A stretch of DNA of 64,000 nt from Oreocharis arfaki (taxonomy: Eukaryota; Chordata; Aves; Passeriformes; Paramythiidae): the NCBI GenBank assembly GCA_013398015.1, contig VZRR01011537.1, forward strand, positions 590,722 to 654,721. The letters run 5' to 3'. The position numbers and the translations under genes are program-made. Below the pieces are notes generated by a model. The model did not search any database, was not told the DNA's origin, and saw nothing but the letters and a program-made list of their open reading frames with translations. Of the stretch, positions 14,013-31,543 are shown piece after piece. The first letter of the stretch is position 1. Each line of letters opens with the position of its first letter.

Positions 14013-14360
14013 GTAGTACAGCACAAATATTAAACAAAATCCTACAAAACAGTACTGGAATAATTTGCTGCTTCTGACCATAGTTTGTAGTATTGGTACA
14101 TCTATACGTGTTAAAGCAGCTTTGGGGCTAGAAACTCTTATCTGTTTTAAAAATAACTTATTTAAAATCCTGTTTTCAGAAAGTGTTTCCACTGTGCTGA
14201 TAACAGAGAGACATGCCAAAAATCACTGTAACCAGACTTAAACAACTTGCATACTGTTGTATTTCAACCTCTGCCTTAAATCACGGTACGCTACTTACAG
14301 TTGTTCTTAAAGCCCGCAGCTGGACAGAGACAAAAAATATTAAAATAAAAAACTGCGTAT

Positions 14361-14366
14361 TTTATT
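14361..14366 (-). promoter_or_regulatory. YEATS4: YEATS4 poly(A) signal AATAAA
   Basis: Plus-strand tttatt reads AATAAA on the minus strand, 375 bases after the YEATS4 stop codon. The transcript would end at about 14,340. This gives a short 3' UTR (about 14,340-14,741). No stronger signal lies between it and the stop. Confidence 0.6.
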
Positions 14367-14741
14367 TTTAGCTTTAAAGATGCATCTCTAAACAATCAGT
14401 AGAAAAAAAAAACAGTAAAAAAAGTAAACACCAGCATTTTGTAAAGTCACATTGAACTAATACAAGACTTAATACAAACTTTTCATACACGATTCAAATG
14501 CAGTTTTAAAAAAAAAAAGTAGTCTGGTCTCCAAGACCATTTGAAATAAATTGTTAAGTACCCACAGATTTTAACTATAAAACAAGGATACATTCTTTTT
14601 TTCCATTTATGGAGTTGATTGCCACAAACTTCAATCATTTGCCAGTGAAATTCTCATAGTCTCAGTTACAGAACTGCAGAGAACTCACACAATTCCATGA
14701 CTGAAGTCTTTCCATTTTCAGTACACACAAGTCAGCACTTG
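14367..14741 (-). other. YEATS4: YEATS4 3' UTR
   Basis: AT-rich sequence directly after the YEATS4 stop codon on the minus strand, ending at the AATAAA at 14,361-14,366. It contains no repeat and no open frame. Its extent is inferred from the poly(A) signal. Confidence 0.6.
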
Positions 14742-19894
<5,153 letters not shown>

Positions 19895-19900
<6 letters not shown>

Positions 19901-20225
19901 GGACAGGGACACCTTCCACTAGACCGCCTTCCTCAGAGGCTCATCCGGCCTGGCCTTGAACACCTCCAGTGATGGGGCATCCACACGTTCTCTGGGCAAC
20001 CTGTTCCACTGCCGCACCACCCTCAAAGTGAAGCATTTCTTCCCAATATCAAGTTTAAATCTATCCTCTTTCAATTTTAAAGCCATTCCCCCTTGGTCTG
20101 TCACTACACGTCCCTCTCCAGCTCTCAGACAGACCCCCTTACGTAGTGGAAGTCTGCTCTGAGGTCTCCCTGGAGCCTTCTCCAGGCTGACCCCAACTCT
20201 CTGAGGAGGAGATGAGTCTGAGGGG
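19895..20225 (-). mobile_element. CR1 LINE fragment abutting the YEATS4 promoter
   Basis: CR1 read on the minus strand. Plus-strand phrases include 'gacagggacaccttccacta', 'tggggcatccacacg', 'tctctgggcaacctgttcca' and 'gaagcatttcttcccaatat'. The 3'-most part of the element is missing where it meets the CpG island. A minus-strand frame through it reads degraded CR1 coding sequence. Confidence 0.92.
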
Positions 20226-20960
20226 TTTGCTGATTTATGGAGCTGCTCCGTGCCCCAGCTGCACCTTCTGGTCAGCGCAGCTGTGTCTCTCCCTGTGAGG
20301 GACTGGAGAACTCGGTGAACTCTTCTGGGGAGCTGCAGCCAGACCCTGCCTGCAAACCATTTTCCAGAGCATCCCACGCCGGTGGTGCTCCTATGCCTGT
20401 GCTGCGACTCCTTGCAGACAAGAAGACTGAAGATCATGCCTAACCCACTCCCAGAAAGCAAAAATTGCCTACCCTGTTCCTTGCATGAACTAGATCTCAT
20501 GTGAACAGCATTGCTCAGCTCTGTAATGTTACAGCTCTTCTTACTAAAACAAAGCAAGCTGGCAAGACAGGCAGCTGGGCCAGTCTTTTACAAGTGGTCA
20601 AGCTCTGTCTTCAAAGAAAAATTTTCTGAGGTTAATTTAACTTCTAATTAATAGTTGGCTTCTGTGGAAAACTTTATTCTGCTAACAAGATGAACGAGAA
20701 GGGGAATGGTGCAGTTCCTGCTCTAAAGAAACCTTTTCCTCCCACATGCTAATGACTCCTCTACAGATCTCCCTTTGGGAAGGGTGGGCTTGAACATTTC
20801 TGCTTTGGTTTTTAAAGACAGGGGTGCAACCAACCTTTGTTAATTTGTCAGAAAGAAAACAGTAATAAGAGCATCAAAAACTCCATCAGAAGCTGTCCTA
20901 CAAAACCTGTTAAGACCCCCTCTGGAAAAGTGTGCACCTTTCTGTTAAAAGAGTATATAA
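20226..20960. other. intergenic, nothing recognised
   Basis: The first part (to about 20,440) is moderately GC-rich and may be more distal or rearranged CR1 sequence; the rest is AT-rich. No gene or RNA was seen. Confidence 0.4.
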
Positions 20961-21150
20961 TAAAATGGTTTGGGTTGGGAGGAACCTTAAAGACCATCTA
21001 GTCCTTGCCCTCCCCCCCTGCCATGGGCAGGGACACCTTCTACAAGACCAGGCTGCTCAGAGTCTCATGGAACCTGGCCTTACACACTTCTAGGGGTGGG
21101 GCATCCAGAACTTCTCTGGGCAACCCGTTCCAGTACCTCGCCACCCTCAT
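20961..21150 (-). mobile_element. CR1 LINE 3' end
   Basis: CR1 3' end on the minus strand. The plus strand begins 'aaatggtttgggttgggagg', then 'accttaaagaccatctagtc', and 'ccatgggcagggacacct'. The CR1 match stops abruptly at 'gccaccctca', where an LTR-like end begins. Confidence 0.92.
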
Positions 21151-21860
21151 GTCGCAGATCGACACTAATAATCAGGCATGGACGCAGGTTTCATGGACGC
21201 CAAGGTCTCGGGCCAACGGGCAAAAAGTTCGGCCCTCGTTTATTCTCACACTTACATACATATGTACAGACTATTAACAATTGGATGAAGAGGTTAAGCC
21301 TCTCCAAATTGATAGGATATAAATTCAGTCCATCACCTTCCTCTGCCTCCAGAGAAGGAATGCAAAACAATTCTAAAAATACAGCCTATAAAAGATTCGT
21401 TACAGAAACATGGGCATTGTTTATCTTACAACTTATGAGAAAGTTTTTCACTGCTAACAAGGCATGCAGTGAAAAACCAGGGCAACACACTCATAGTGAA
21501 AAATCTCTTAATATCTAGTGCATTGTCTCTTGTTACGGAAAAAATTAACTGAAAGGCAAATATGCAAGAACAGGGCAAACTGGTGTAAACGCCATGTGTC
21601 CTAAAGAAGGCCAGAGCCTCCTTAAACAAATTTGTCCAAAAAAAGGCAGAGAAAGTATTAACTAGCTGTTGCAAATGCCTTAAGGGGTTAAGTACCATGG
21701 GAAGGGAAATAACTAGAGAAGGAGCAGTATCAGCACAAAAATCAGATTAATATAATCTAGCCAAGAAGAAACTCAGGCAGCAATTTCCTTTTGTAACCCC
21801 TGGAGCATGGGAGGAGCACGACAGACGTCCTGTAAGAAATGCAGGAGCAAACACCCCAGA
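21151..21860 (-). mobile_element. LTR of an endogenous retrovirus (probable solo, 5' edge uncertain)
   Basis: On the minus strand this block ends with an AATAAA-type signal ('gagaataaacgagggc'), followed by about 100 bases of GC-rich U5-like sequence and the terminal dinucleotide CA ('gatctgcgaca') exactly where the CR1 resumes. This is the R-U5 end of an LTR inserted in minus orientation. The opposite TG end may be near 21,860, but no matching target duplication was found there, so that edge is open. No internal retroviral coding sequence is attached. Confidence 0.6.
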
Positions 21861-22171
21861 CAGACCCTATTTTTAAGATAAATCATGGAAAAAGTTAAAG
21901 AATGCAGTTGCCTGCCCCAGGACAAGATTGAGCTTCATATCCCAGGCAGCATTTTCCAGTCTTGCTTGCTATTTTGCTTTCTTGTGTGGCCTTGCAATGA
22001 AGTATGGAAGGCTAAAATACACCCACACCATTCCCAACCTGTTTTGCCTATAAGTATGGCCAATCATAGAGAAGACAGATATAGGCTCATTGAAAAATAA
22101 ATAAATTCCTTTTTTAAACCTCATACAAAGATTTGTTCACCAAAAGAATAGTTAATGGATTTATTATCTGA

Positions 22172-22387
22172 ATATTCACAGGCTTGAATGTTGTTACCAA
22201 GATGGAAGCACATTTAAGAAAAGAAGTGGCAGAACTGGAAAAACTGGCACTGGACATGTGCTCTGTGCCAACTGAAATGAAGAAAATTATCTCAAATGGA
22301 GAAGTCTTCAAGGCAATCACTGAATTTCAGAGTCAGAGGCAGATTGTGGCTATGCAGGGAAAACCTTTGTTGGAACATGTGGAATGA
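22172..22387 (+). CDS. unidentified coding-like exon or retrocopy
   Basis: Plus-strand open segment of 72 codons ending TGA, preceded by a possible splice acceptor ('tattcacag' ending at 22,181). The peptide is helix-like and rich in Lys and Glu (KMEAHLRKEVAELEKLALDM, then CSVPTEMKKIISNGEVFK, ending GKPLLEHVE), unlike the noise frames around it. The only ATG is internal, so a 5' part is missing: either it is the last exon of a plus-strand gene or a 5'-truncated retrocopy. An AATAAA follows at 22,744-22,749. I do not recognise the family. Confidence 0.4.
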   Translation: MFTGLNVVTKMEAHLRKEVAELEKLALDMCSVPTEMKKIISNGEVFKAITEFQSQRQIVAMQGKPLLEHVE

Positions 22388-22743
22388 GAAGAATCTGCAT
22401 TACAAGATGACATGGGAGAGACTGGAGGTGGATGGGATTGTTTGAACTAGACCATGTTAGGCAGGTTCCTGTCTGTAGCAAAGGGCTGGGAGCACCCCAA
22501 GGACACAAGTGCTGGAATCTGCTCCTACCAACCTGTTTTTGGGAGCTGCTGCACATGATCTGCCACCATGCTGTAACTGTTGAGCCCAGCTTCTGTCCAA
22601 GTGTGCAGTTTAGGTGAAGCTTTATCATATGTCACTGTTGTGAAAGGAAAGAGCCACGTACAGGGAGCTGGCTGCTCCTCAGGGCTGAGCCCTTCACCTG
22701 CCAACTGTCCTCAGATGGTACATGGAGACTGGCATATACAACA

Positions 22744-22749
22744 AATAAA
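22744..22749 (+). promoter_or_regulatory. possible poly(A) signal for the 22,172-22,387 exon
   Basis: AATAAA on the plus strand, 357 bases after the TGA of the unidentified coding-like exon. No genomic poly-A stretch follows, which argues slightly against a recent processed retrocopy. A chance AATAAA in AT-rich DNA is also possible. Confidence 0.35.
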
Positions 22750-25700
22750 GAACAACTTCCAACTCCAGATTCTCAGCAAAATTCTCAGGTTCCTCAGCAT
22801 CTTTACCCAGGTTAGGTCATTCCAAGATTTAATTCCAAAATCGCAGGGTTTAATTTTCAGGGTTTTTTTGGGTTTTTTCTTAAGTTCAAAAGAGATGGTA
22901 ACATTTTTATTCTTTGTAAGGGGATTACATACAATCTCACAGCAGCAGACCGCATAGAAGTGTCATCTAAGACTTTCCTCAAACTTCTTCCAGTCCTGGA
23001 AAGGACAAACTGAGTGGGGGAAGAGGCTACCTGCTCCAAGGATCAAGTGCAGCTGGAGGTAGCACAAACCTGGCTCCAGCAAGGAATGGTATTACCACCA
23101 TCTCTCTCACTAACCCTCACTGCTCTAACAGACTACTAATTTAATTCGATGGTAATGTGCCTTTGGCAAGTTCCTACTTTTTCCCTTAAATAAAGAGTTG
23201 CATTTTTAGAAAGCTTCCCTTCTTCAGTAATGTACCCAAGCCCCTCACAGTTAAAAATTTGAGCTAGCTATTGCAGTAATTATAACAAAAAAAAAAAAAG
23301 AGAGAGAGAGGATAATATAGAGATTTAAGTTTTATTTCTAAATTCTTTTTGAGTAAAAGCCATAAAACTAATTTTAAAATATGATAAATTACTTAACTAA
23401 ACGGAACAGGCAGGGGATAACTTGGAATTAGGAGAGCACAGTAGGGATCTTACATGACAAAAGAAATTATTTTTCTGAAGTATCACACTGTTGCCAATTA
23501 ACACCAAGAAAATTTTTCCTGGACTCCTGCTGAGATGGAAGCCAGCCAGCAGATAGCTTTAATCTTATGGAGAATTTATACTTACATAGAGAAACTCAAA
23601 ATACAGCTTTTTAGAGCTGCTAATAAAACATTGGCCTTCTCTGACTCTTTTAATTCAAAGTACTTTATGCACTAAAAAAACAACCCACCAACAACTTAGA
23701 TATTATTTTCAACAGTTTCTTCTGCAGGGTTCTGTTGGCCATTCTACACCATTCACCATTTTCATCACCCTTACACTATAGGTCTTTGAGAAAGTAGGGG
23801 CTATGAACCTGCATCTCGCAAAGATTCCAGGCTAAATCATTTTCAGGAAAGTGAGAACTGAAGTTTTAATTACATATAGGCTCCAATTAACTTTTTGAGG
23901 TGGGAGCCCAAGTCCCTTACAACTTGACCCATGAATAAGGATTCTGTTTGGCATGAATGGTCTCTGTTTCTATCCCTTCCCACCAGTGTGGAGCTATAAC
24001 ACATCCAAGCAGAGCCATATATTTTTTAAGTGAAGCACAGTCTGCAGATTGTAAAAGGTGGCAAGGGTAGCTGCCTGTCAAAGAAGTAAATGGCTAAGAG
24101 GGAAATGGGACACGAGTGGGCCTCAGAAATCATTTTTAAGAGTAACCATTTTGAAATGCAGTAACTCCATAGAGCTCATTGCTCCTTTAGAGGCAAATGC
24201 TGCCTGTTCCACAGGGGAACCCACCCATCCTCAGAGGGGTTTTAGAGATGCATTCCACTACAAGCAACATTTTATCTGCATGGGTGGACAGTATCTTTTT
24301 CCAGTGTTTTTACCATCAAAGAAAGGTTTCTAAGCCTCAAAGTATTTCAGTACCAGTGTATCATATAGGGAAACACACACAGGAATTTAAGAGCACTGAA
24401 AAGGCATTCAGACAATAAACAGGGACTTTTTCATGAGGTGTCAAGGCAAAGAAAAGAAAATACAGCATGTTTATTTTGTGGAAAACGGAGGGAAGAAATG
24501 ACTCCTATCTTCTTAAACTTAGGACAGTTGAGGATTAAAACACCTAGTTTTGCTGACAATGCAGACATAATTAAAGAGATTATTAATTAAGTGGAGTGTT
24601 TTTTTGATGCCACTAGATGGCAGAAAGAGCCCTTTTACACTCCTTGATCACATCTACACCATTTTGAACGTACTCTTCCTTGTGTGACAGGACACTAGCG
24701 GCCTATCTTCACCATTAAAAGAAAAAAATCTACTCAATGACTGCCAGTGCTAAGTAGTTTTGAAAAAAATGTTCAGCAATATGTAATTTTTAAAACCATC
24801 TGTTTACACTGGGTCCTTTCTGTAAAGCTGGGAAGCCTTGTTTGAGAAGAAATTAATTTTACTTCCCATTTACACCAAGGGCAAACACAACAAGAGTTAC
24901 AAGACTTCCAGCAGTCTGATGGGAAGCAAAATGCTAAAAATTTTCTGCAAATTGTTCAGAAGAGATGCATAAACAGGTTCAGATAATTGAAAGGAATAGC
25001 AATCTTCTATCTGCAGCAAAGAGCCCAGCTGGGCTGCAATTGTTTTTCACACTGTCTGTCCAGGAACAGCAGGAGTGGAGAAAAAAGCTGAAGAATTTTT
25101 GATCACTTCCTTGAACCCCATATACTTTATGTTTCAGCACTAAAAGCGTGAGCTGATCAGCATCTGTTTTCTGTAATATTACACATTATGTTACACTATG
25201 TCACTTCTCTGATTCACTTCCCACTCAAACTTAAGTCATTAAAAATCTGTCCAGCACAAGATCTTAACTGCACCAGCCCTTCTCCCTCCCTCATCCCAAG
25301 GACAGCATGGCATCTCTCAAGCTTGCAATATCCTTGACAAATGTGCTGCGTTCCCCAGCTGCCACTCCACAGCACTGCTTCCTCACCTTTCACAAACCCC
25401 TCCTTTCCTGTCCAGGCTAAGGAAATATATTCCCACAACACTCTCACTTTGGTCTCTTTCTGTTGTCTCTTTTGTGTATCTCCCAGCAAGTTACTTTTCC
25501 TGCACACAGAGCAGGTTTCATCTCCCCATTCCCAGCCATTTACTCACATTTTACAGAAGCCATCACTTGCTTTTGTATCTTCCAAGAGATAAAACAGCTA
25601 AAAATTCAATGTGACAGACACATTTTCCTCCTCATGCAGTTCCAGTTCATCTGTCCATCTATTGCATAACAAAGTCTCCTGAGCAGGTGCAGCCTTAGCT

Positions 25701-27915
25701 ACACTCATAGAACATGAATGAGCATCAACTCATAAATAAATTCTTCACTGTGTCTGGAGTAAACCCTGTTGTTAGTCAAGACACATTCAGAAAGTAGTGT
25801 CATGCTTTAAGTACTTTAGGATATGCTAAACCCGTTGTCAGAGGTGCTGAGTGTGCAGACTACATTCCTTTAACAAATATGCTGTGCTAACCAGGAGGTT
25901 ATCTTTAGAGAAATGCTAACTTGGCAGAACTCCTTTCTCAGCTGACTACTTTATATCTGCGAGTGTGATACTGCAGGCCTTCCAGAGGACTCTGCTAAAT
26001 CCCAAGGCAAAACAGAGGTCCTGGCCATAAATGATTAAATCAGTTTTTCCTTGCCTGGTGTGTCATGATTTGTTATAGACGAGAATTTCAGGGTACAGAC
26101 ACTCAAGTGCCTGCACCTGAACTTCACATAATAACGTTTGTAAAAAAGGCATCTTCATGATCATAAACTACACACGTACCTCCATCTTCTTTTACTCAGT
26201 CTGCACTGGACAACCTTACCTTTTCTAGCTTCATACAGGCTTTGCTCAGCTGATTTGGGTTTTTGATTTCCTTTCTACTGCTCCTCTCTTTTGCAGCTTA
26301 CCATTTTCCCTGGACAAGCTGCAGTATTATGGAACTGTCTGAATGACAAACCAGGGGAAAATTCAAAGGCAGAGAACAGCTCTGCCAATACTCCAAACCT
26401 GAGCATCTCTTTCCAGCCCAAACAATGGTTTAAAAAGACACTTCCAACTCCTTACTCAGTGCCTGCTTCCCTGAAGGTGCTCAAGATGTCTCACTTCCAT
26501 AGAGGCAAATTTCCAAAACTAAAGCCTCCCTCTGATAAGTAACTCCTGCATTGACAGAAAATAAAGCAAAATGCCAGCTTTGTGAGAGAAGGAACTTCAG
26601 TAGTGCTTTCAGCGAGGTTGGTGCTGAAAAGGTGCAGCAGCAAAGGGAAGACCTCCTCTTCCTGTAAAAACATCCGGAGAACTCAGCTATCCCATTGCCT
26701 GGCATGCAAAAGCCATAGCAGATGTGCACAAGAACTCCAGACCTTCCTCACAGAAAAAGATCCTCCAGTTCAGTAATCTCCCTTCAATGGCACTTAGCAT
26801 AAGAACAGAAGGCTCACAGAACTGACTATTTTAGGCTCCTCTGCCAGACCTAACAAAGGCCTTCCACCTCCCTCTCCTCCCAAAAAACTGTCAGTCAATG
26901 ATAAGGGCCACACAGTGAGCTTACTCAACCATGTATAGCCATGTTCAGGAACAGGTTTATGCTGGTGTGGGGGATTTTGGGTTTTTGGCATTTTTGTCTT
27001 GTTTCTAACCCTCAGAGGGACATGACAGATGGGAAGAGTTAAGCTCTCTTTGCTGAGGTGGCAGAGAGGAAGCTTCTGCACCAGCTTCCACATTGCTAAG
27101 CACTGGAGACTCTCCAGTCTTAGAGAATGGACAACACAGCAAGGACAACAATCGGAAGCCTGGATTCCACCACGATCTCTCCCTCCAGCTCACCTAGGGC
27201 TCTGGGCCTTTCGATCTGCAGAAGACTCCGAAAAAGGTTGGAGGCAATGTTCTTACAAGTATAATTGAGCAAGAAACTTTTCCTAATAAGCATTATCAAA
27301 TTATTTCCTTGTCTGCAACACAAAGGATATTTTCCCTAGGGAACTCTCATATAAGAAAAAAAACCCCATACTTGTTTATTACCTTCTCCATTCTCCAACA
27401 CCATTTCAAAGCATACCTTGATGTTCTTGCATCCTGGTTAGTTGACCTATGCTTGAACACCTCCACGACGAATTCATCCACATACTACTGAATCCTCACC
27501 ATGTTTATCTTAGAGTATACATCCCATGTTTTAGGAGACAGGATGCTTTACACTTGTCTCACATTTCAGCAATTGGAACTGCTGAACACCCTAACCTGAA
27601 AGAAAACTGCAGGAAGATACTTTCAAAATCAAGAGTTCACAATGATTTTGCCCTCTGCTCATAACCCAGAAGGAAGCCTGGAGTCCCCTGAACCCCAGCA
27701 GCCATAGCCCAACACTGTTTTTATCTCTGACACTTCATGCAGTCAGTGAAACCAAGCTACAACACAGTCATGCTGTTAAAAACTCAGGTTGTAACAGTGA
27801 AATTTTGACACAGTACAGTGAACCCAGTGGCCAAGCTGGCTTTGCTATCCTGTTGCTTGCTATATTGACAGTTAATGCCTGAGCCCTTTAGAGTAAGTGA
27901 ATGTTATTTCCATTA
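22750..27915. other. intergenic between YEATS4 and CPSF6, no gene recognised
   Basis: Five kilobases with only short open frames on both strands. I looked for lysozyme C, expected here from chicken and human gene order, using its conserved Arg-Trp-Trp-Cys codons on both strands, and found nothing. Two slightly GC-richer patches (about 25,210-25,600 and 26,180-27,200) stay open in several frames but show no domain. Confidence 0.5.
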
Positions 27916-28010
27916 TCACAGAATCACAAGGTTGGAAGAGACCTCCAAGATCATTGAGCCCAACCCATGCCATACACCTGTTTTACAGCTGCTGCATTAA
28001 ACACTCCCGT
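27916..28010 (-). mobile_element. CR1 LINE 3' end
   Basis: CR1 3' end on the minus strand: the plus strand reads 'tcacagaatcacaaggttgg', 'aagagacctccaagatcatt' and 'gagcccaaccc'. About 95 bases, lying some 500 bases beyond the predicted CPSF6 poly(A) site. Confidence 0.85.
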
Positions 28011-28520
28011 GCTCAGCAATGATTAACATTTGCCAGATCTAATCAAAGCAAGAAACCCGATAAAAAGGTTTTATCATCAGTGGTTTAATGCCTCCTATAG
28101 AGAAAGCCCACAGCTCCAAACATTACTACACTGATGTTTGAGTCTGAAAATACAATTTTAAGAGACTGCAATTGCTTTATGCATATGCTTATTTCTTCCC
28201 TTTAGTTAACATATTTCATGTGGGTCACTGTACTTTACAGAAAAATAAGGTTAGCTTAAAAAAAAAGTCTGCACTTCTCACTGGCTGTAAACTCTGCAAA
28301 AAGTCTTTAAAGACCAGATAAGGACAAGACCTAGTATGAACTATTTCTAGATTCAGAAATAATTACAGCACAGAATCTAGCTGTAACTATCTTAGAATGT
28401 CCAACCTCCAAGTTTTAATGTCTGAAAATTTGACAAGTCTGGCAATAATGAGAATTGCAAAGAAAATAGACAAGCTGAAAATGAAGACAGACAAAAGTAT
28501 TTTTTAATATAAAAATGGTC

Positions 28521-28526
28521 TTTATT
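28521..28526 (-). promoter_or_regulatory. CPSF6: likely distal CPSF6 poly(A) signal AATAAA
   Basis: Plus-strand tttatt gives 'gaagaaataaagacc' on the minus strand. It is the last good AATAAA before the intergenic CR1. Other AATAAA signals occur upstream (for example 29,625-29,630 and 33,715-33,720), so alternative poly(A) sites are likely. Choice of this site is inference. Confidence 0.5.
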
Positions 28527-30046
28527 TCTTCAATACAAGGTAAACTACTATTGCAGTTTAAGACCAACACAAAAGTTGGACAGCAAATTGCTTAACAGTC
28601 TCCTAAAGGCTGAAAAAAAAGAAACCTATGAAAGCTAAAAGTTGTGCAATATTTCAAGTATAACATCTAAAAAAAAGAAATTATCCCTAACCTTACAGAT
28701 TATTTAAGTACCTCTGCTGAAAATGTATTGAAATCCACATTTGCTAGGATACCATCTTACCTTGTGGAGAAATACAGGTCTCCAAAAACTCCAGTATTCA
28801 ACAGACTCTTTGGCCTGCCAGCATCAGGAAACTGTTTACTATATATATAAAATCCTTTGGAGTCAGGCATTCTGACAGGCATCCATTTCCTTACGTTTTG
28901 CATTGCAATTCTGCATTCCAACTTTGACCCCCTCCTGTATTTCAAACCATTTCTTTAATATTTTACTCATATACTCTTGTGCAAAGCAGGAACCAGGAAA
29001 TGGAATGGTACAGGAAGACAATACAGCCTTTTGTTTAGAAAGTCAGCAGTGCTGGTAGTCATCATAAAAATGTTACAGTTTACCAAATAGGAATGTATTT
29101 CACCTTTAAAACACTTGGCTTTTTTTTTTCCTTTCTTTATTATTTAAAAAAAGGACAACTGTAAGGAATAAGTAAGGAATATGAATTTGCAATCACTTAT
29201 ATTTATAAAAGCACACACATTCCTCGTTTTCTTACATCTGAAGATCAAGGGAATGTCTGTTTCATAATGTGATAATAATATGCACAGTTTAAAATATTTT
29301 CTATTACAAAATACTGTGTACAAGAGGGTGAGGCTGAAGTCTGTTAGTTGAATATACTCCAAAGTGTTATTTCTGAAATCATGTAAAAATCACATTACAT
29401 TGTATGAATAGATGGAAATTTTTACAACTTAAATGCTCCATTCCATCAGGATCAAAGATATATTGTTTACTATTTTCAAGAGACTTCTGTAAAACTAGTG
29501 TATTAAGAAGATTTAAGCACAGGCAGAGGCATCATCCCAGAACCCAGAAGCCATTGCAATCACTGGGGCTATGGAAAGGGTTTGAGAATTAACAAAAGTA
29601 TCAGATACAAATGGAATGAGGAGCTTTATTGTATTTTGTCCAACATGGGGGAAAACTAATCCCACAAGAACATCAAATTGTTTAATTTATATGCCCTAAA
29701 CCGCTCCGTAGTAAATTTATCCTCTAAAGCTAAAAGGAATTCTAAAAATACATGGGGTGTCAGACCTTAACGGGGTAGGGGGAAGAAAGGGGAGGAAGGT
29801 GAAACAACTACAAAACCAAAAAAACCCCAACTCAACACCGCCATCCACCCCAAGCCAGTCTGAAGTATTAACTGCAAGGCATCATAATTGCAAGAGACAG
29901 TATTTCTGCATAAACATCATGATTCATTAGCATGCTGCAACCATTATGTTCGAGAACTGTGCAGTCAATTACCAAAATAATTTCAATCTCAACTGAATCC
30001 ACATTGATTCTTTTCTATGTTAAAATTGCTATTTTGGAAAGAATTC

Positions 30047-30070
30047 TTTTTTTTTTTTTTTTTTTTTTTT
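30047..30070. repeat. 24-base homopolymer T tract
   Basis: Uninterrupted run of 24 T on the plus strand, so A24 in the sense of CPSF6. If transcribed it would be an internal oligo-dT priming site and could create false 3' ends in cDNA data. Confidence 0.95.
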
Positions 30071-31517
30071 AAATATGGACACTGACCTGGACTTTCCTTC
30101 TCTAAAATCTTGAAGAGTTCATATTTCAATGCAGAAGCAATTTAGTGTCTTAGATCTCTGAAGAATACCAGTCGTAAACGTGCATGTTTTATATTTACAT
30201 CTACATGACTGACAGTATCTTAACGAGCATTGTATTAGGAAATTTAAGGCTGTATCTCAGTTTACACAAGAACCAAAGACAACTTTAACAGGCTATGTAT
30301 AAAATTCTATAAATAAAAATGGGAGCAAAGTCTGTTTAACCTGTACACAGAGAGCAAGTGGATAAGGAAAGAAAATCAGGAATTAAGTATTTCTATAAAG
30401 AATGCCATGTATTTTACTAGAAACACAGATGACAAGTATATACAACATTTAAATCTCCAATTATCCACAAACAACTAGGAAAAAAACATTTACAAGGGTT
30501 TGGGTATGCAACTAAACAGTCAGGTAAAAAAATACAGTTAGAAAAACTAAGCCTCACCAATTTCAAAGGAACAAAACCAAAAAGTACTCAGTCCATAAAG
30601 AAAAAAGCTAATGTCTAAAAGTAATAAAAATATCTTGTTTAACACAAAAAACAACAGCTATCCAAGTTTATAAGCCACACTGTAAATAAAAATTTGAAGT
30701 TCTGACAAACATTTTTCAAAATGTAATCAGAACAAAAATTATTGGCACAGAAAGCAAAAAAGGAATGAGGAAAAAAAAAGACTGTACAGTTCCAAAATGC
30801 TATGTTCTTCTTCTTAAGTACTTTGACCTGTCAAAACATATAGTCCTGTAAAAATTTTACTTTAAAAAAACCACCCTCTACTTCTAAAAAACAAACCACC
30901 AATAAAACTAATTCTGTTGGTAAAGCACCACCATCCCTAAGTCACTACTTGTTAGTTTTGTCTTTCAAGATAAAGGACACAGCCTTAAGATAGTATTTTC
31001 AATGTTACTTATAAACTCAATATTTGAAAGAAAGAAAAGTATTTCCCCACAGATTATTTAATCCTTTCATCAGCAAAGGGAAATGAAATGCAGCTGAATG
31101 AATATTAAAGAGCAGTAGCCATCATGGCATCACCATCAGTCAGTAAGTTTCCAAACTGCCATTTCCTGCATGTGCACAGGAAATTGCCAGAAACGTTTAG
31201 TAAACCAAAACTCGGTAAAAATTCTACTACAGATCCAGTTATACATGATGTACATTAGGCATATTCCTTTTTGGTGTCTATGAGGGTCTTTGGATTTTTT
31301 TCTGTACATTTTTTTGTTTTATAAAAAAAATCTAACAAAGGAAGCTCACAACAACAAGAGTATTATCTAAATTGCAACACAGTACATTTATCAGTTAAAA
31401 CTAAGTATTTGGAGAACAGGCAGAAATAATGGGCTTCATACAGGGATCTCATCTCTCAGGTCACAATGGTCATTCTGTTTAACTTACGTTATTTACCCGC
31501 TGCTATTCCCTCCCTGC

Positions 31518-31543
31518 TATTTCCATTGCCAGCAATGGAAATA
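31518..31543. repeat. perfect inverted repeat (hairpin)
   Basis: TATTTCCATTGC, two bases, then GCAATGGAAATA: twelve paired bases with no mismatch, or eleven with a four-base loop. It lies in the presumed CPSF6 3' region and is not part of any repeat I recognise. Confidence 0.85.

Noticed and set aside
22117..22121. CCTCA as a possible target duplication partner for the LTR at 21,151
   Set aside because: The sequence before it does not end in the CA expected of an LTR terminus on this strand, and five bases match easily by chance.
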